Counted from the first letter of the stretch, positions 1-11,871 are shown. The stretch is DNA of 64,000 bases from Thinopyrum elongatum (GCA_011799875.1 CM022302.1:300525048-300589047), one strand, 5' to 3'. Notes: generated by a model from the sequence alone, not told the origin. Numbers and translations are program-made.

Positions 1-675
1 TCATAAACCCACAATGCATCGGATCCCAACAAACACACCACAAAAAGTCATTACATCAAATAGATCTCCAAAAACATCGAGGAGAACATTGTATTGAAGA
101 TCAAAAAGAGAGAAGAAGCCGTCAAGCTACTAGCTACGGACCCGTAGATCTGTGGTAAACTACTCACGCATTATCGGAGGGGCAACAAGGATGATGAAGA
201 ACCCCTCTGTGATCGTTGCCCCCTCCGACAGAGTGTCGGAAAAGGCCTCTAGATTGGATCTCGTGGTTCTGGAACTTGCGGCGGCGGAAACTGTATTCTC
301 TCGACTCCCCTAGGGTTTTTGGGATTTTAGAGTATTTATAGAGGCGAAGGTCGGTGGAGAAGCTTCCCGTGGGCTTCACTACCCACCAGGGCATGCCGGG
401 GGCCTCTGATGCGCCCTAGTGCGTAGTGGGCCCCACGGGCCTCCTCCCGTGCACTTCTTTGGCTCCCTGGGTGTCTTCTGTCCAGAAAAAAAATCTCCAA
501 AAAGTTTCTTGGCATTTGGACTACATTTGGTATTGATATTCTGCGAAGTAAAAAACAAGCAAAAACAGCAACTGCCACTGGGCACTATGTCAATAGGTTA
601 GTCCCAAAAAATGATATAAATTTGCTAGTAAATGAATATAAAACATCCAAGATTGATAATATAACAATATGGAAC
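1..675 (-). mobile_element. Athila-like gypsy LTR fragment (copy a), truncated
   Basis: This stretch aligns by eye along its length with 4810-5460 and 7105-7750, two other LTRs of the same family. Shared landmarks are the polypurine patch near 100-120, the TATA-like box at 333-340 and the segment at 590-675. On the minus strand it would be the start of an LTR. It lacks the first 30 or so bases seen at 5460-5492, including the terminal TGATAC, and joins gag coding sequence directly at about 675/676. The other end runs off the window. No coding capacity. Confidence 0.75.
333..340 (-). promoter_or_regulatory. TATA box of the Athila-like LTR (copy a)
   Basis: The minus strand reads TATAAATA within a conserved block; the same block is at 5148-5155 in copy b. 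The position inside the LTR and the conservation between copies fit a retrotransposon core promoter. Activity is not implied. Confidence 0.5.
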
Positions 676-2025
676 CAAAGTCTCCTCATCATAGTCACTA
701 GCTGACTCATACCCACCATCCTCAGTAGCAATCATAACACGCGGAGATTGGCATTCTCTCGCATAATGACCTCTTCCCTTACAACGACGACAAATAATAT
801 CATGTGTGTGCCCTGTTGATGCCATAGATGAAGAAGAGCTCTAGGCAGGCCCAGAAGGTGTACTCTTGGCAGATGGTGGTGGTGGTGCCTGTTTTCTTGT
901 ATCTCGGTTGGAATTGGTAGCTGAAGTCAGTGGTGCTGCAGTAGGACGTGTGGGAGTAGAGGAGGCACGCGGTGTCCATGATGAAGATCAACCTGCAGAA
1001 AAATTAGTTCGCGCCAATGCATGTCGATCCTGCACTTCACATTCAGCTTTACAAGCAAGATGGAATAAACGAGTGATATTATTATACTCCTTATACTCTA
1101 GAATGGTCTGAATCTCTCTATTTAATCCACCCATAAAACGTGCAAGCATAGCTTCATTCTCCTCAACAATACCACATCTAATCATGCCAGTTTGTAATTC
1201 CTGATAATATTCTTCTACAGAATTTTTTCCTTGTCTTAAGCGCTGCAATTTTTGAAGTAATTCACGTTGATAATATGGTGGAACCCAACGAGTACGCATA
1301 GCAGTTTTCAAAGCAGCCCACGTAGCTGGAATAGGATATAATCTACAATGTTCAGACCACCATACACATGCAAAACTAGTAAAAGCACAAACAGCAGCAG
1401 CAACACGTCTCTCCTCGGGATATTGTAAACATGTAAAACGTTGTTCAGTTTCTAACTCCCAAGTAAGATATATATCAGGAACATATCTACCCTCAAATGG
1501 TGGAATATTCAATTTTAGTTTAGGAAGATGGTCATGATCTCGTACCTGAGCTGGTAATGCAGCCCTACCATTGCGATTATTGGCATGTGGACGACCTGGT
1601 GCTGGTACGTAGTTCTGATTTTGATCAACCTCATCCTCGTAATCGCCCGCATAATCGTCCTCCTCAGCGACAGCAGGAGCCATAGAAGCATCAACAGTAG
1701 GTGCAGCGGCACCAGAAGTTTGACCAGGCTCAAGGGGAACGCGCTGTGCTTGTCCCACTTGATTTGGAAGGCGACATTGTTGTTGTTGTAGAGGTGCGAC
1801 AGGTGCAGCCGGCGGTGGTTGTGGAAGACGCGCGAGCAATTCATTAAACTTGTTATCGAGCTTTGTTTCGAACGTCTTATCAATTCCATCTATCTTCTCC
1901 ATGGCCTCTTCAAATCTGTTTAGCACATCTTGCACCTGTCCACTCATCATTTGCTGAAATTTATCATGTAGCTGTTTGTTCGTCATGTTCTCCCAATCAG
2001 TCTCATCGGCTTGTGATCCTGCCAT
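676..2025 (-). pseudogene. gypsy retrotransposon gag, broken
   Basis: The likely start is the ATG at 2023-2025 (MAGSQADE), 21 bases inside the longest ORF. The N-terminal part has a Gln-rich and Pro-rich region, then the grass gypsy gag core, with a Trp-Trp pair (CVWWSEH) and a YYQEL segment near the end of the core. Two in-frame stops interrupt it, a TGA at 988-990 and a TAG at 841-843. The same frame then continues to a CCHC zinc knuckle (CRRCKGRGHYAREC, about 740-800), the nucleocapsid RNA-binding motif, and the acidic tail ATEDGGYESASD. The frame then runs into the Athila-like LTR at about 675. Protease, RT and integrase of this copy are missing. Non-functional. Confidence 0.85.
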
Positions 2026-3145
2026 GGTTAGCAGCAATCGAAACACACAAGAATATGATCCTACAGACTACTAGGAAGTGGTGGTGGTGGTGTATCACAA
2101 AACCGTCAAGCGAACCTCAAAACAGTTCTTACCCAGCAGCAGGTGGTGATCGGCAACCGTTGTAGTCAAAACTCTTAAAGATTGGACAGAGCGATTGCCA
2201 GGTGGTGTCAAACGCACGACGTAGATGTATGGGGAGCTGGGAAGGCTTATGATATGGTAGCAAAAAGGGTCAGCAATAATCTATTCAGAGATGCAAAGTT
2301 GAATAAACGCTCAACGACGGTACTGTGTTGGTCCTAGGCTAGACCGTGCTAGAGACGCGAGCCTAGAACACTATTAAAATCACGGCGCTACACGTAAACA
2401 AGGGGGGAGCACACTCTGAATTTTTTTTCTCTTTTTTTTTGCACTTTTTTTCCTTTTTTTTTTTGCTCCGCAACAAATTTTTTTCGAAAAAGTCTACAAA
2501 TGGTCTAAAAACTGCCTAGCCAGAATTTTCCAGACTTAGTTTTTTTTTTGAAACTGGAACTATTTTTCTACTACAGGTAGTACGAAAGTTCGGGAGTCCT
2601 ACTCTATCACGACTCGGAGTATGGCGTGATCTGGAAATCCAAAACAGAGTAACAAAATACTGGACTCGGACTAGGACTGGTGGCGGAGATGAATCTGGTG
2701 GAACTCGGACTGGTGGCGGATATATGTTGCAGGTGGACTCGGATTGGCGTGATGGCGGTGGATAGGTGGTGGCGTATAGGGACTCGGATTGGCGGTGAAT
2801 ATGTGGTGGTGGTATATGGCAGCGGCGATGAAGTTGGTGCGGTGGTGGTATATGGCAGCAGCGATGATGATGATGCGGTGGTGATATATGGCAGCGGCGA
2901 CGTGACAACCTATGAACAGAACTCAAAACTCTAAAGGACTAGACGCTAAGACCAGCAACTTGACACGACGATGCAACCGCAAATTCAACAAAGCAAATAC
3001 AAAAAAGATTATGCAAAGGCTCAGATTGGTTCGGATATGATGAACTAACCCTAATTTTTTTTTTTTGGCTTTTTCGTGGACTGTAGGTATGAAGAACAAA
3101 CTCGATCTAAACTACGAAAAACTGTAAAATCTCACCGAGCAAACT
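2026..3145 (-). other. leader (5' untranslated) region of the gypsy element
   Basis: This non-coding stretch lies between the gag start and the LTR. It has long T runs on the plus strand (2410-2470, 3055-3066) and an imperfect GGTGGYG-rich tandem repeat at about 2670-2910, with units of roughly 40-45 bases containing 'tatggcagc'. The two listed ORFs here are products of that repeat. No clean primer binding site was found. A degraded tRNA-iMet-type site near 3125-3145 is possible but unproven. Confidence 0.5.
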
Positions 3146-3759
3146 TGATAGAGGCGAAGGTGTCCCGATGTTTCGATGAGATGGTGGCTATCGTTTTCTG
3201 TGGGAGTCGACCTTGACGATCCGACTACGAACGTGCGAGACGTCGCGCCTTAGCAATTGCTATACCAACTTCCAAGGGTTATTGACCACGCCAGAGCACG
3301 ATCAACCTGACCACGAGGGTCTGTTTCCTGCGAGCAAACGAAGAACAAGCAAGAAACTGAGATTGCAATCTGGATATTGCGAATATAAGAGGAAAGCTTT
3401 ATTAATGAAGGTGGGGTTCTGTGACGTCTTGGTCTGGTCGTTGAACACAAACGAAGTACGCGAAGTTGCAGCTATGGCAAACTTTTAATCTAAACAAAAC
3501 CCAAAGTCTAAACGGTGCCCTAAGGGCTGTATATATGGAGGAAGAGGGGGGGATTTCGTGGCCCTTGAAGGAGGGGTCCGAAACCAACCCTATCTCTTGT
3601 TTCCCCACACATACGGACTCTAAAAACAGCCTATACTCAAGTATTTCGAAATTACATGAGCCTGGCCCAATAATAAGGTGACGCAGCACCTATAATAGCC
3701 TCTGGACGAAATTTATGAAGTGGCATCTTGTATATTTCGTCCAAGGCTTCCTGCACTCA
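3146..3759 (-). mobile_element. gypsy LTR (same element type as the gag at 676-2025)
   Basis: On the minus strand this block starts directly after the stop codon of a pol C-terminus (3760-3762) and ends in CTATCA before the leader. It contains CCATATATACAG, a TATA-like element, at about 3525-3537 and a downstream AATAAAG near 3398. The block could be bounded TG...CA (TGAGTGC...CTATCA, 614 bases), but no polypurine tract precedes the TG, so the upper boundary is uncertain. The low-coordinate boundary is more secure. Confidence 0.55.
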
Positions 3760-4061
3760 TTATGGTGGCTTCAAAGTTCTGAAATCATCACTTGTAACTC
3801 CGTTCTTGTTCCCCTTGCGCATGCCATCATCTCCATGCTTGAACTTGCTCCAAGGTTCCTCTTTCTTGTCCAAGCTAGGCCCTTCATTTGTAAGCAAAAC
3901 AAATGTATCCAATTTAGGCAGCATCATATTCTCATGAACATTAGAATCATTACCAAGAAACAAAAGTACCTGATAATTTAATTGGCGTGCGCGAGCTCTA
4001 GTAATTGGTCCAGTATGTATAGCAGCAGGGGCTGTGGGTGTAACAATGGTATTGATGTCCT
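3760..4061 (-). pseudogene. gypsy pol C-terminal fragment
   Basis: About 95 codons read on the minus strand, from GPITRARARQLNYQV to the end DDFRTLKPP and a TAA stop. The Thr-Arg-Ala-Arg motif followed by an NVHENMMLP-type segment is a familiar C-terminal end of grass gypsy polyproteins, downstream of integrase. The upstream part of pol is absent: at about 4061 the frame passes into an Athila-like LTR. Because the gag lies on the other side of the LTR, this fragment and that gag cannot be one simple element. Confidence 0.65.
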
Positions 4062-5492
4062 CATCAGTAGGAGAACCAAGCAACACTATGTAAACAACAC
4101 CTACACATAAATAACAAAAACTTGCAACCCAACGCGTAAGAGGGGTTGTCAATCCCTCGGTATTGAGATAGATTAAATGGTATGAGATTTGATAAATAGA
4201 TCTAAAAACACATAATAAAATAAATAAGTAAATAAATAATACAGCAAGGTATTTTTGGTTTCATATGATAGGAAAATAGACCCGGGGGCCGTAGTTTTCA
4301 CTAGAGGCTTCTCTCAAGAAAATAGCATACGGTGGGTAAACAAATTACCGTTGGGCAATTGATAGAAAATATTAATAATCATGATGATATCCAAGGCAAT
4401 GATCATGTATATAGGCATCACGTCCAAAATTAGTAGACCAAAATGATACTGCATCTACTACTATTACTCCACACATCGACTGCTATCCAGCATGCATCTA
4501 GTGTATTAAGTTCATGGAAAAATGGAGCAATGCAATTAGAACGATGACATGATGTAGACAAGATCTATTAATGTAGGAATATACCCCATCTTCTTATCCT
4601 TAATAGCAACGATACATGCGTGTCATGTCTCTTTCTGTCACTTAGATTGAGCACCGCAAGATCGAACCCATCACAAAGCACCTCTTCCCATGGCAAGAAA
4701 AATCAATCTAGTTGGCCAAACCAAACCAAAATTTTGGAGAAGAAATATGAGTCTATAACAATCATGCATAAAAGAGTTCAGCAAAGACTCAAATAATATT
4801 CATGGATAGAACTGATCATAAACCCACAGTTCGTCGGATCCCAACAAACACACCGCAAAAAGTCACTACATCAAATAGATCTCCAAGAACATCGAGGAGA
4901 ACATTGTATTGAAGATCAAAAAGAGAGAAGAAGCCATCTAGCTACTAGCTACGGACCCGTAGGTCTGTGGTAAACTACTCACGCATCATCGGAGGGGCAA
5001 CAAGGATGATGAAGAACCCCTCCGTGATCGTTGCCCCCACCGGCAGAGTGCCGAAAAGGGGCTCTAGATTGGATCTCGTGGTTCTGGAACTTGCGGTGGT
5101 GGAAACTGTATTCTCTCGACTCCCCTAGGGTTTTTGTGATTTTAGAGTATTTATAGAGGCGAAGGTCGGTGGAGAAGCTTCCCGTGGGCATTACCCACCA
5201 GGGTGCGCCTTGGTGCCTAGTGGGCCCCACGGGCCTCCTCCCGTGCACTTCTTTGGCTCCCTGGGTGTCTTCTGTAGAGAAAAAAATCTCCAAAATGTTT
5301 CGTGGCATTTGGACTCCGTTTGGTATTGATATTCTGCGAAGTAAAAAATAGCAACTGGCATTGGGCACTATGTCAATAGGTTAGTCCCAAAAAATAATAT
5401 AAAGTTGCTAGTAAATGAATATAAAACATCCAAGATTAATAATATAACACCATGGAATAATAAAAAATTATAGATACGTTGGAGATGTATCA
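4062..5492 (-). mobile_element. Athila-like LTR (copy b), 3' LTR of the 4062-7784 element
   Basis: Homologous by eye to 6340-7784 (copy c) and 1-675 (copy a). On the minus strand it begins TGATACATCTCC at 5492, directly after a purine run (CGGGAGAAG) that fits a polypurine tract. The last 100 or so bases present in copy c near 6241-6340 are missing, so this LTR is truncated against the pol fragment at about 4061. Confidence 0.75.
5148..5155 (-). promoter_or_regulatory. TATA box of the Athila-like LTR (copy b)
   Basis: TATAAATA on the minus strand in the same context as 333-340. Confidence 0.5.
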
Positions 5493-6072
5493 CTTCTCCC
5501 GATGTAATTTCCATAAAAGTACCACCTGCAGCAGAGTCTAGAAGATTTCTCGACACAAAGTTCAGTCTCGCATATATTTTTTGAATTATCATCCATAAGC
5601 TTAAACCATGAGTGGGACAATTTCTAATCATTAGTTTCATTCTCTCCCAAGATGGTGCAACATGTTCATGCTCAAGTTGCTTAAAGTTTGTAATTTGATT
5701 TCTAAGAGAAATAATCTTAGCGGGAGAAATAACCTTACACTTATCCCATGAATATATACTATTGTGAGGCAAGGATGAAAACCAAGTTTTAGCACGATCT
5801 CGTAGCGAAAAAGGAAATAATTTCAACTTTATAATATCATTATCCACATCTTTTTTCTTTTGCATATCGCATAATTCAACGAAAGTATTAAGATGGGAAG
5901 CAACATCCTCATTAGGATTTCGAGAAAATTGTTCTTTCATAACAAGATTTAGCAAAGCAGCATTATTATCATATGACTCCACACTTGTGGCGGAAGGAGC
6001 AATTGGAGTACTAATAAAATCATTATTATTAGTATTTGAAAAGTCACACAACTTGGTGTTTTCTTGAGACAT
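5493..6072 (-). pseudogene. Athila-like gag, N-terminal part only
   Basis: Starts at the ATG at 6070-6072 (MSQENTKLCDF). The core is the Athila/gypsy gag signature: a LNTFVELCD segment, then LFPFSLRDRAKTWFSSLP, then LRNQITNFKQ, then a WERMKLMIRNCP segment and CPTHGLSLWMIIQ, ending at DSAAGGTFMEIT. Immediately after this the frame runs through a purine tract into the 3' LTR. The rest of gag, all of pol and the 3' untranslated region are gone. A full gag-pol of this type would be over 1,500 residues, so only about one tenth remains. Confidence 0.85.
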
Positions 6073-6225
6073 AGTGACAAAGCAAGTAAACTAACAAAGT
6101 AAAATATTTTTGTGTTTTTGTTTTTTTATGAGAAGTGAAGGGAGATGAAAAAGAGAGGAAAATAAAAAGTAGAGCAAGTAGATGATAGTTTGTATGTAGG
6201 AACCTGATAAGAGTTTGATGATTTC

Positions 6226-6240
6226 TCCCCAGCAATGGCG
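6226..6240 (-). other. primer binding site, tRNA-Asp type, decayed
   Basis: The minus strand reads CGCCATTGCTGGGGAG directly downstream of LTR copy c. It differs at a few positions from the TGGCGCCGTTGCCGGGGA site typical of Athila-type elements (complementary to tRNA-Asp). The position between LTR and gag supports the call. Confidence 0.6.
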
Positions 6241-7784
6241 TTAGAAATTCTTCCTGCTACTTGTAAACTGCGTTGCAATTTTCCCCGAAGAGGAGGGGTG
6301 AAGCAGTATAGTAGAGATAAGTATTTCCCTCAGTGAGAACCAAGATTATCAAAGCAATAGGAGAACCAAGAAAACCTTCTTTAGCAGCACCTACACACAA
6401 AAAAGCAAATACTTGCACCCAGCGCGTGCAAGAGGGTTGTCAATCCCCTTGAACTCGTCACTTGCAAGGATTAATTTTGATAGTGATAGATAGACAAAAA
6501 GAAAAGTAAAATAGAAGTAAATAAATTGCAGCAAAGTAATTTTGGTTTTAATAATATGTAAAAGTAGACCCGGGGGGCATAGCTTTCACGAGAGGCTTCT
6601 CTCTCAAACACATAGCATATGGTAGGTGAACAAATTACTGTTGGGCAATTGATAGAGAAGTGCATAGTTATGATGTGTTCATGGCAATGATCATGTATAT
6701 AGGCATCATGTCCGTAACAAGTAGACCGACTCCTGCCTGCATCTACTACTATTACTCCACCAATCGACCGCTATCCAGCATGCACCTACGGTATTAAGTT
6801 CATGACAAACAGAGTAACGCTTTAAGCAAGATGACATGATGTAGACAAAGTAAACCCAAACAATATGAACAAACCCCATCGTTTTACCCTTAATGGCAAC
6901 AACACTATACATGCCTTGCTACCCCTACTATCACTGGGTGAGGACACCGTAAGATTGAACCCATTACAGAGCACCTATCCCAGTGAAGATAAATCAATCT
7001 AGTTGGCCAAACCAAACAGATAGATCAGGGAGAAATACAAAGCTATAACAATCATGCATAATAAAGTTCAAAAAAGACTCAATTACTTTCAATGAATAAT
7101 CTGATCATAAACCCACAATTCATCGGATCCCAACAAGCACACCGCAAAATAAGATTACATCGGATAGAACTACAAGAAGATCGAGAAGAACATTGTATTG
7201 AAGATCAAAGAGAGAGAAGAAGCCATCTAGCTACTAGATATGGACCCATAGGTCTGCGGTTAACTACTCACGCATCATTGGAAGGCAACAAGGATGATGT
7301 AGAAGCCCTCCGTGATTGATTCCCCCTCTGGCAGAGTACCGAAAAAGGCTGCCAGACGGGATCATGGAAGAACAGATGCTTGCGGGGACGGAAAAAGTGT
7401 TTCAGGTGGCTCTCTGGGGGCTTCCCAATATTTGAGAATTTATAGAAGTGGAATTAGGTCAGACGGAGCCATGTGGGGCCCACAAGATAACAGACATGCC
7501 TTGTTGCCTTGCCGTCTCCTCACTTCGTGCCTCCCAAAGCTTCTAGGGTCTCTTATGTCCAGAAAAAATCATAAAAAAGTTTCATAGCGTTTGAACTCCG
7601 TTTGGTACTGATTTTCTGGAAAACCAAAAACAAGCAGAAAACAACAACTCGCACTAGGCACTGGGTTATTAGGTTAGTTCCCAAAAATGATATAAAATAG
7701 AATAAAATGCATATAAAGCATCCAACATTGATAATATAATAGCATGAAACAATCAAAAATTATAGATACGTTGGAGACATATGA
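6241..7784 (-). mobile_element. Athila-like LTR (copy c), 5' LTR of the 4062-7784 element
   Basis: About 1.54 kb, starting near TCATATGTCTCC at 7784 (the expected terminal TG is changed to TC) and ending at the primer binding site. It aligns with copies a and b throughout; copy c shares less sequence with the other two in the 7320-7560 part. It lies directly against the truncated Tat-type element at 7785. Confidence 0.75.
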
Positions 7785-10034
7785 ACGCCCACCTGGCTGC
7801 GTTTGTACAGCTCACCGTTGATGATCGTGTAGGCCTTGGAGCGGCAGACAATGTGTCGCGCCTCTGTTTTGTCTTGAGGGAGCTCGCGTTTGGTCATATA
7901 GGCATGTAGTGGTTGTATCCAGTCTTGGGTGTGAACCGCCATCACGGCCTCCTCTGATGTAGCTGAGGGTGGTGGGGTGAGTGTCAGGGCTACATTTTCT
8001 GCGTTGTCGAGGTCTGTTGTTGTCGTGCCGAGGTCTTTTATCTTGACGGATGCCTGTTGTAGTATCTCTAGGAAGGTCTCGTTTGTACTGGTTCTATGGA
8101 TGACCTGACCCGCGCGAGGTTGTCTGTTGCAATGTTGTTGCCTCTCTTGACATGATGTAGCTCAAGTCCGTCAAATTTTCCTTCAAGTGCTCAGACGGCA
8201 GCGTAATATGCCGACATCTTGGGGTCCTTGGTGTCAAACGTCTTCATGACCTGTTGGACCACGAGGTCGGAATCGCCGTTGCAGATGAGATGTCAGATGC
8301 CCATGGAGGCCGCGATCCGGAGCCCGTGCAGGAGGGCTTCATATTATGCTACGTTGTTGGAGTCCCGAAAATGTAGTTGGAGGACGTAGTTCATCTTATT
8401 GCCTCTTGGGGAGACGAGGACTGCTCCATCCCCCAGTCCTTGCATGGTCATCGACCCATCAAAGTACATTGTCCAATACTCGAGGTCGATGTTTTTGGGG
8501 AACTGCTGGGCCTCTGTCCATTCTACGAGGAAGTCGGCGATGGCCTGAGATTTCACCGTCGTACGTGGCTTCTAAGAGAGCACGAATGGTAGGATTTCAA
8601 TTGCTCATTTCACCACGCGACCTGCGGCGTCTTTGTTGTTGATGATGTCAGATAGCGGCCCATGGCTAACCACCGTTATTGGGTTGGCTTGGAAGTAATG
8701 CCTCAGCTTTCTTGCAGCCATGAACACTCTATAAGTGATCTTCTGATAGTGTGAGTACCTTGTCTTGCAGGGCGTAAGTACCTCGCTGACGTAGTACACC
8801 GGGTGCTGCACGCGGTGTAACTTTCCGGCCTCCTCCCTTTCGACAATGATGACCACACTGACTACTTTGGTCGTTGCTGCAATGTAGAGCAACTTGGGTT
8901 CCGATTGGGCTGGGAAGACCAGGAGTGGGTTTGACTATAACAGTGTCTTGAGGTCGATGAATGCTTGCTTGGCTTCGTCGCTCCAGTGGAATTTCTTGCC
9001 CATTTTGAGGAGCTCGTATAGTGGCAGGGCTTTCTCTCCTAGCCTTGAGACGAATCTGCTCAGGGCACACTGCCCGCGAGCTTCTATATGTCGCGCACTA
9101 TTTCAGGGGGCTTGAGGTCCACTGTGGCCTTTATCTTCTCTAGGTTTGCTTCTATCCCCTGTTGGGATACAATTAACCCCAGCAGCTGTCCTGCGGGGAC
9201 CCCAAAGACGCATTTGTCGTGGTTTAGCTTCATACTAAAGTTGCAGAGGTTGTCAAAGGTTTGCTGGAGGTCGGTGAAGAAGCTTGAGCCTTTCTTGGAT
9301 TTTATCACAATATCATCGATGTAGACCTCCGCATTTACCCTGGTCTGTTTATTAAAACACTTTTGCATCGTCCGCTGGTACGTAGCCCCCGTGTTCTTGA
9401 GGCCGAATGGCATCGTGACATAGCAGAAGGGCCTATACGGCGTGATGAAGGAGGTCGTCTCCTGATCAGATTCTTTCATCTGTATCTGATGGTATCCTGA
9501 ATATGTGTCCAACAAGCATAGGCGTTTGCACCCTACCGTGGAATCGATTATCTGATCAATCCTTGGCAGCAGGAATGGGTCCTTAGGGCATGCCTTGTTG
9601 AGGTCGGTGTAGTCTACGCACATGCGCCACGTGTTGTTCTTCTTCAGCACCATCACGGGGTTTGCCAACCACTCTAGGTGCGCGACCTCCCTTATGAACT
9701 TGGCCGTGAGTAGACATGCTATCTCCTCTCCTATTGCCATTCATTTTTCTGCAGCGAAGCACCGTAGAGCCTGCTTTACCGGCCTCCCGTCCTTGCAGAT
9801 GTTTAGGCAGTGTTTGTCTTTTTCTGCCGGCACCCCCGGCATCTCGGCGGGCTTCCATGCGAATATGTTCCAGTTGGCCCAGAGGAAGGCAAGGAGCTCT
9901 GCCTCCTGGTCCTCCGAGAGGTCTCCCCAATGTTCACCCTTTTGTTGGGGTCTTCAGGGTGGACCTAGAATTTCTTGGTTTGCTTTGCTGGTTGAAAGAA
10001 GGGACCAAGCCGTGGCTTCTGGGGGAGGTCGGCC
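7785..10034 (-). pseudogene. Tat-type gypsy pol: RT, RNase H and additional RNase H, broken
   Basis: The RT is clearest in 9084-9740: motifs RMCVDYTDLNKACPKDPF, then LCLLDTYSGYHQIQM, then YVTMPFGLKNTGATYQR, then the active site VYIDDIVIKSK (YxDD intact). Upstream (9740-10034) is the linker to protease in shifted frames, with an in-frame stop before the MAIGEE segment. RNase H follows at about 8605-9070 in a different frame (frameshift near 9075), recognisable by LRHYFQANPITVVSHGPL. A second, additional RNase H (8150-8556, [13 protein letters not shown] and later [17 protein letters not shown] sequence) marks the Tat lineage. At 7760-7945 the segment before the integrase zinc finger is present, then the element is cut off by the Athila-like LTR. 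Integrase is absent. Confidence 0.85.
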
Positions 10035-10745
10035 TCAGATGGCCCTATCCACTTTCTTATCTTGACGAGCTCGACGGAGGCCAACGCGACCTCGGCAAGC
10101 TCCATGTTTGCTACTTTGGCCTTGTAGGCTTTCTTCGTGCTTCCTCAAACGGCGATTGTGCCGCTCGGGCCAGGCATCTTCAGTTGTAGGTAAGCATAGG
10201 ATGACCGCCATGAACTTTACATACGCGGGCCTGCCCAAGATCGCATGGTAGCCGCTCTAGAAAGGGGCGAACTCAAATTGAATGGTTTCGCTCCGGTAGT
10301 TTGACTCATCTTCGAAGACGACCTCGAGTTCAATCCGGCCTAAAGGACGTAACGGGCAGCCCGACACTACCCCGTGGAAGCCCACGTCCGAGCTCCGTAG
10401 TTCTGATAGGGAGATCTTCATCTTTTCCAAGGTATCAGTGAAGATGATATTGAGGCCGCTGTCCCCATCCATCTGGACGCGTGATAGGCGGTAGCCCCCC
10501 ACGATGGGAACTAGTACCAGGGCATGCTTGCCTGGTTGTACGACGTCTTCGGGGTGATCCCCGACGTCGAAGGTGATTGTCTCTTGGGACCATGCCAGCC
10601 GTTCGCTGGTCGCGTCTTCTACTGTGTAGATTGTGCATCTGGCGAGCTTCTGGTTTTGGCGTGTGTCCGCCGTCGTGGATATCACGCTCACGGAGGTCTC
10701 ACAGGAGATCTCGTGGCGCCGGGGAGGTCGTATGATGCGCCCCAT
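10035..10745 (-). pseudogene. Tat-type gypsy protease region, broken
   Basis: A retropepsin-like region on the minus strand. The active-site segment is VQMDGDSGLNIIF, where Tat-type elements usually have VDGGSSLNIL, so the catalytic DGG(S) context is altered to DGDS. It continues to ELEVVFEDESNYRSETIQFEF, then a TAG stop at 10257-10259, then SGYHAILGRPAYVKFMAV, the conserved ILGRP end of these proteases. The frame is shared across the stop. Only about 230 bases separate this region from the primer binding site, so the gag region is almost completely deleted. Confidence 0.75.
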
Positions 10746-10954
10746 GTGGGGTGATCAGATCGATCGTAGATTTCCTGGGCCTTCCCTTGCCTGTCATACA
10801 CGCGTTTGATGTAGTGCGAAGGCGAGACGTCAAGGAATTGCCCTGATCCGTCAGCTATCAACTCGAAAAAGCCAAACATGAGGTTATGGCCTGACGAGAG
10901 ATCGCCGGCTTTTAATGACTCTCCGAGCCGGGTTTGTTCTCCGATCAACGTCGC
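10746..10954 (-). other. leader and gag-start remnant of the Tat-type element
   Basis: About 210 bases between primer binding site and protease where 1.5-2 kb of leader plus gag would be expected. On the minus strand it stays open (SGHNLMFGFFELIADGSG and onwards), but I see no gag core motif. The most likely history is an internal deletion joining the leader to the end of gag. Confidence 0.5.
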
Positions 10955-10972
10955 CCGTGCCTGGCGCGCCAA
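10955..10972 (-). other. primer binding site of the Tat-type element
   Basis: The minus strand reads TTGGCGCGCCAGGCACGG immediately after the LTR end at 10974. TGGCGCGCCAGG next to an LTR is the usual primer binding site context of cereal Tat-type elements. Confidence 0.7.
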
Positions 10973-10973
10973 T

Positions 10974-11871
10974 TGATGAAGCGAGTTCCCGTCAGATCCC
11001 TCAGTAGGGTTCATGACGAGACTGGAAGTACCGAAACGGAGTCTGCACACACAGTTTACCCAGGTTCGGGCCTCCGAAGAGTAATACCTTACCTCCTGCT
11101 TTGTCTTTGTATTCATGGTGAGGGGATACCTCGTGCAGAGGATTACAATGGTGTTTGAGATGTCTAGCGAGAGCTGAGTTCCAGATTTGATCCCTAATGA
11201 GGACCCTAGACCTCCCTTTATATAGGCAGGAGAGGTCTAGGGTTTACACGGAAAGGATATTAAATTGATTTGGTCGCCGTCTTCTGCCTTGGGGTACACC
11301 TCTGTTGTCCTCTCCACCTTAGGGTTTCTAGATGCTCCTTTGGGCCTGGTGGACCCTGGTCAAGGTCGAGGTCGGGCTCCTTTACGTTAGGCACCCCGGG
11401 TCTGGGACCCCGTCACTACGTATGGTGGCTTACGCTCTGCCTAATGCCTCTTGGGTCGATAACATACATGGTGCAATCGCTGAGCTCTTCGTGGTCTGGG
11501 ACATGCTGCAGGTGCGGGTTATGACTGATGTAGAAGATGGGTTTGACTGGCGACACATGGCCAATGGGGTTTAATCTGCCAAATATTCTTATGCGGCTTT
11601 CTTCTTCGGGAGGGAGTATGCCCCGTGCACACAGTCTGTGTGGTTGTCCTGAGCGCCGTTGGACATGAACATTTTCACGGGGCTGACTCTTCATGATCGA
11701 CTATGGATTGCTGATCTTCTGGTGAGGCGGCACCTGCAACATCCGCCTACCTGAGTCCTTTTTTGCTAGGAGCCTGAGTCTCGTGATCACTTATTGTTGC
11801 AATGCCCGTTCACTCGCGAGGTTTGGTTTTAGATCCTCCTTCCCGTGAGGCTACATTGTTTAACACCAACA
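10974..11871 (-). mobile_element. 5' LTR of the Tat-type element (898 bp)
   Basis: Minus strand TGTTGGTGTTAAAC at 11871 to TTCATCA at 10974, bounded by TG...CA and followed by the primer binding site. It contains a TATATAAA box at 11217-11224 and the block 'acccaggttcgggcc' (about 11054-11070) that also occurs in the other Tat-like LTR at 35685-36560. The partner LTR is not in the window; the element was truncated at 7785. Confidence 0.85.
11217..11224 (-). promoter_or_regulatory. TATA box of the Tat-type LTR
   Basis: TATATAAA on the minus strand, about 650 bases into the LTR and followed by a GC-rich stretch, as expected for the U3/R boundary of a plant LTR. Confidence 0.6.
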
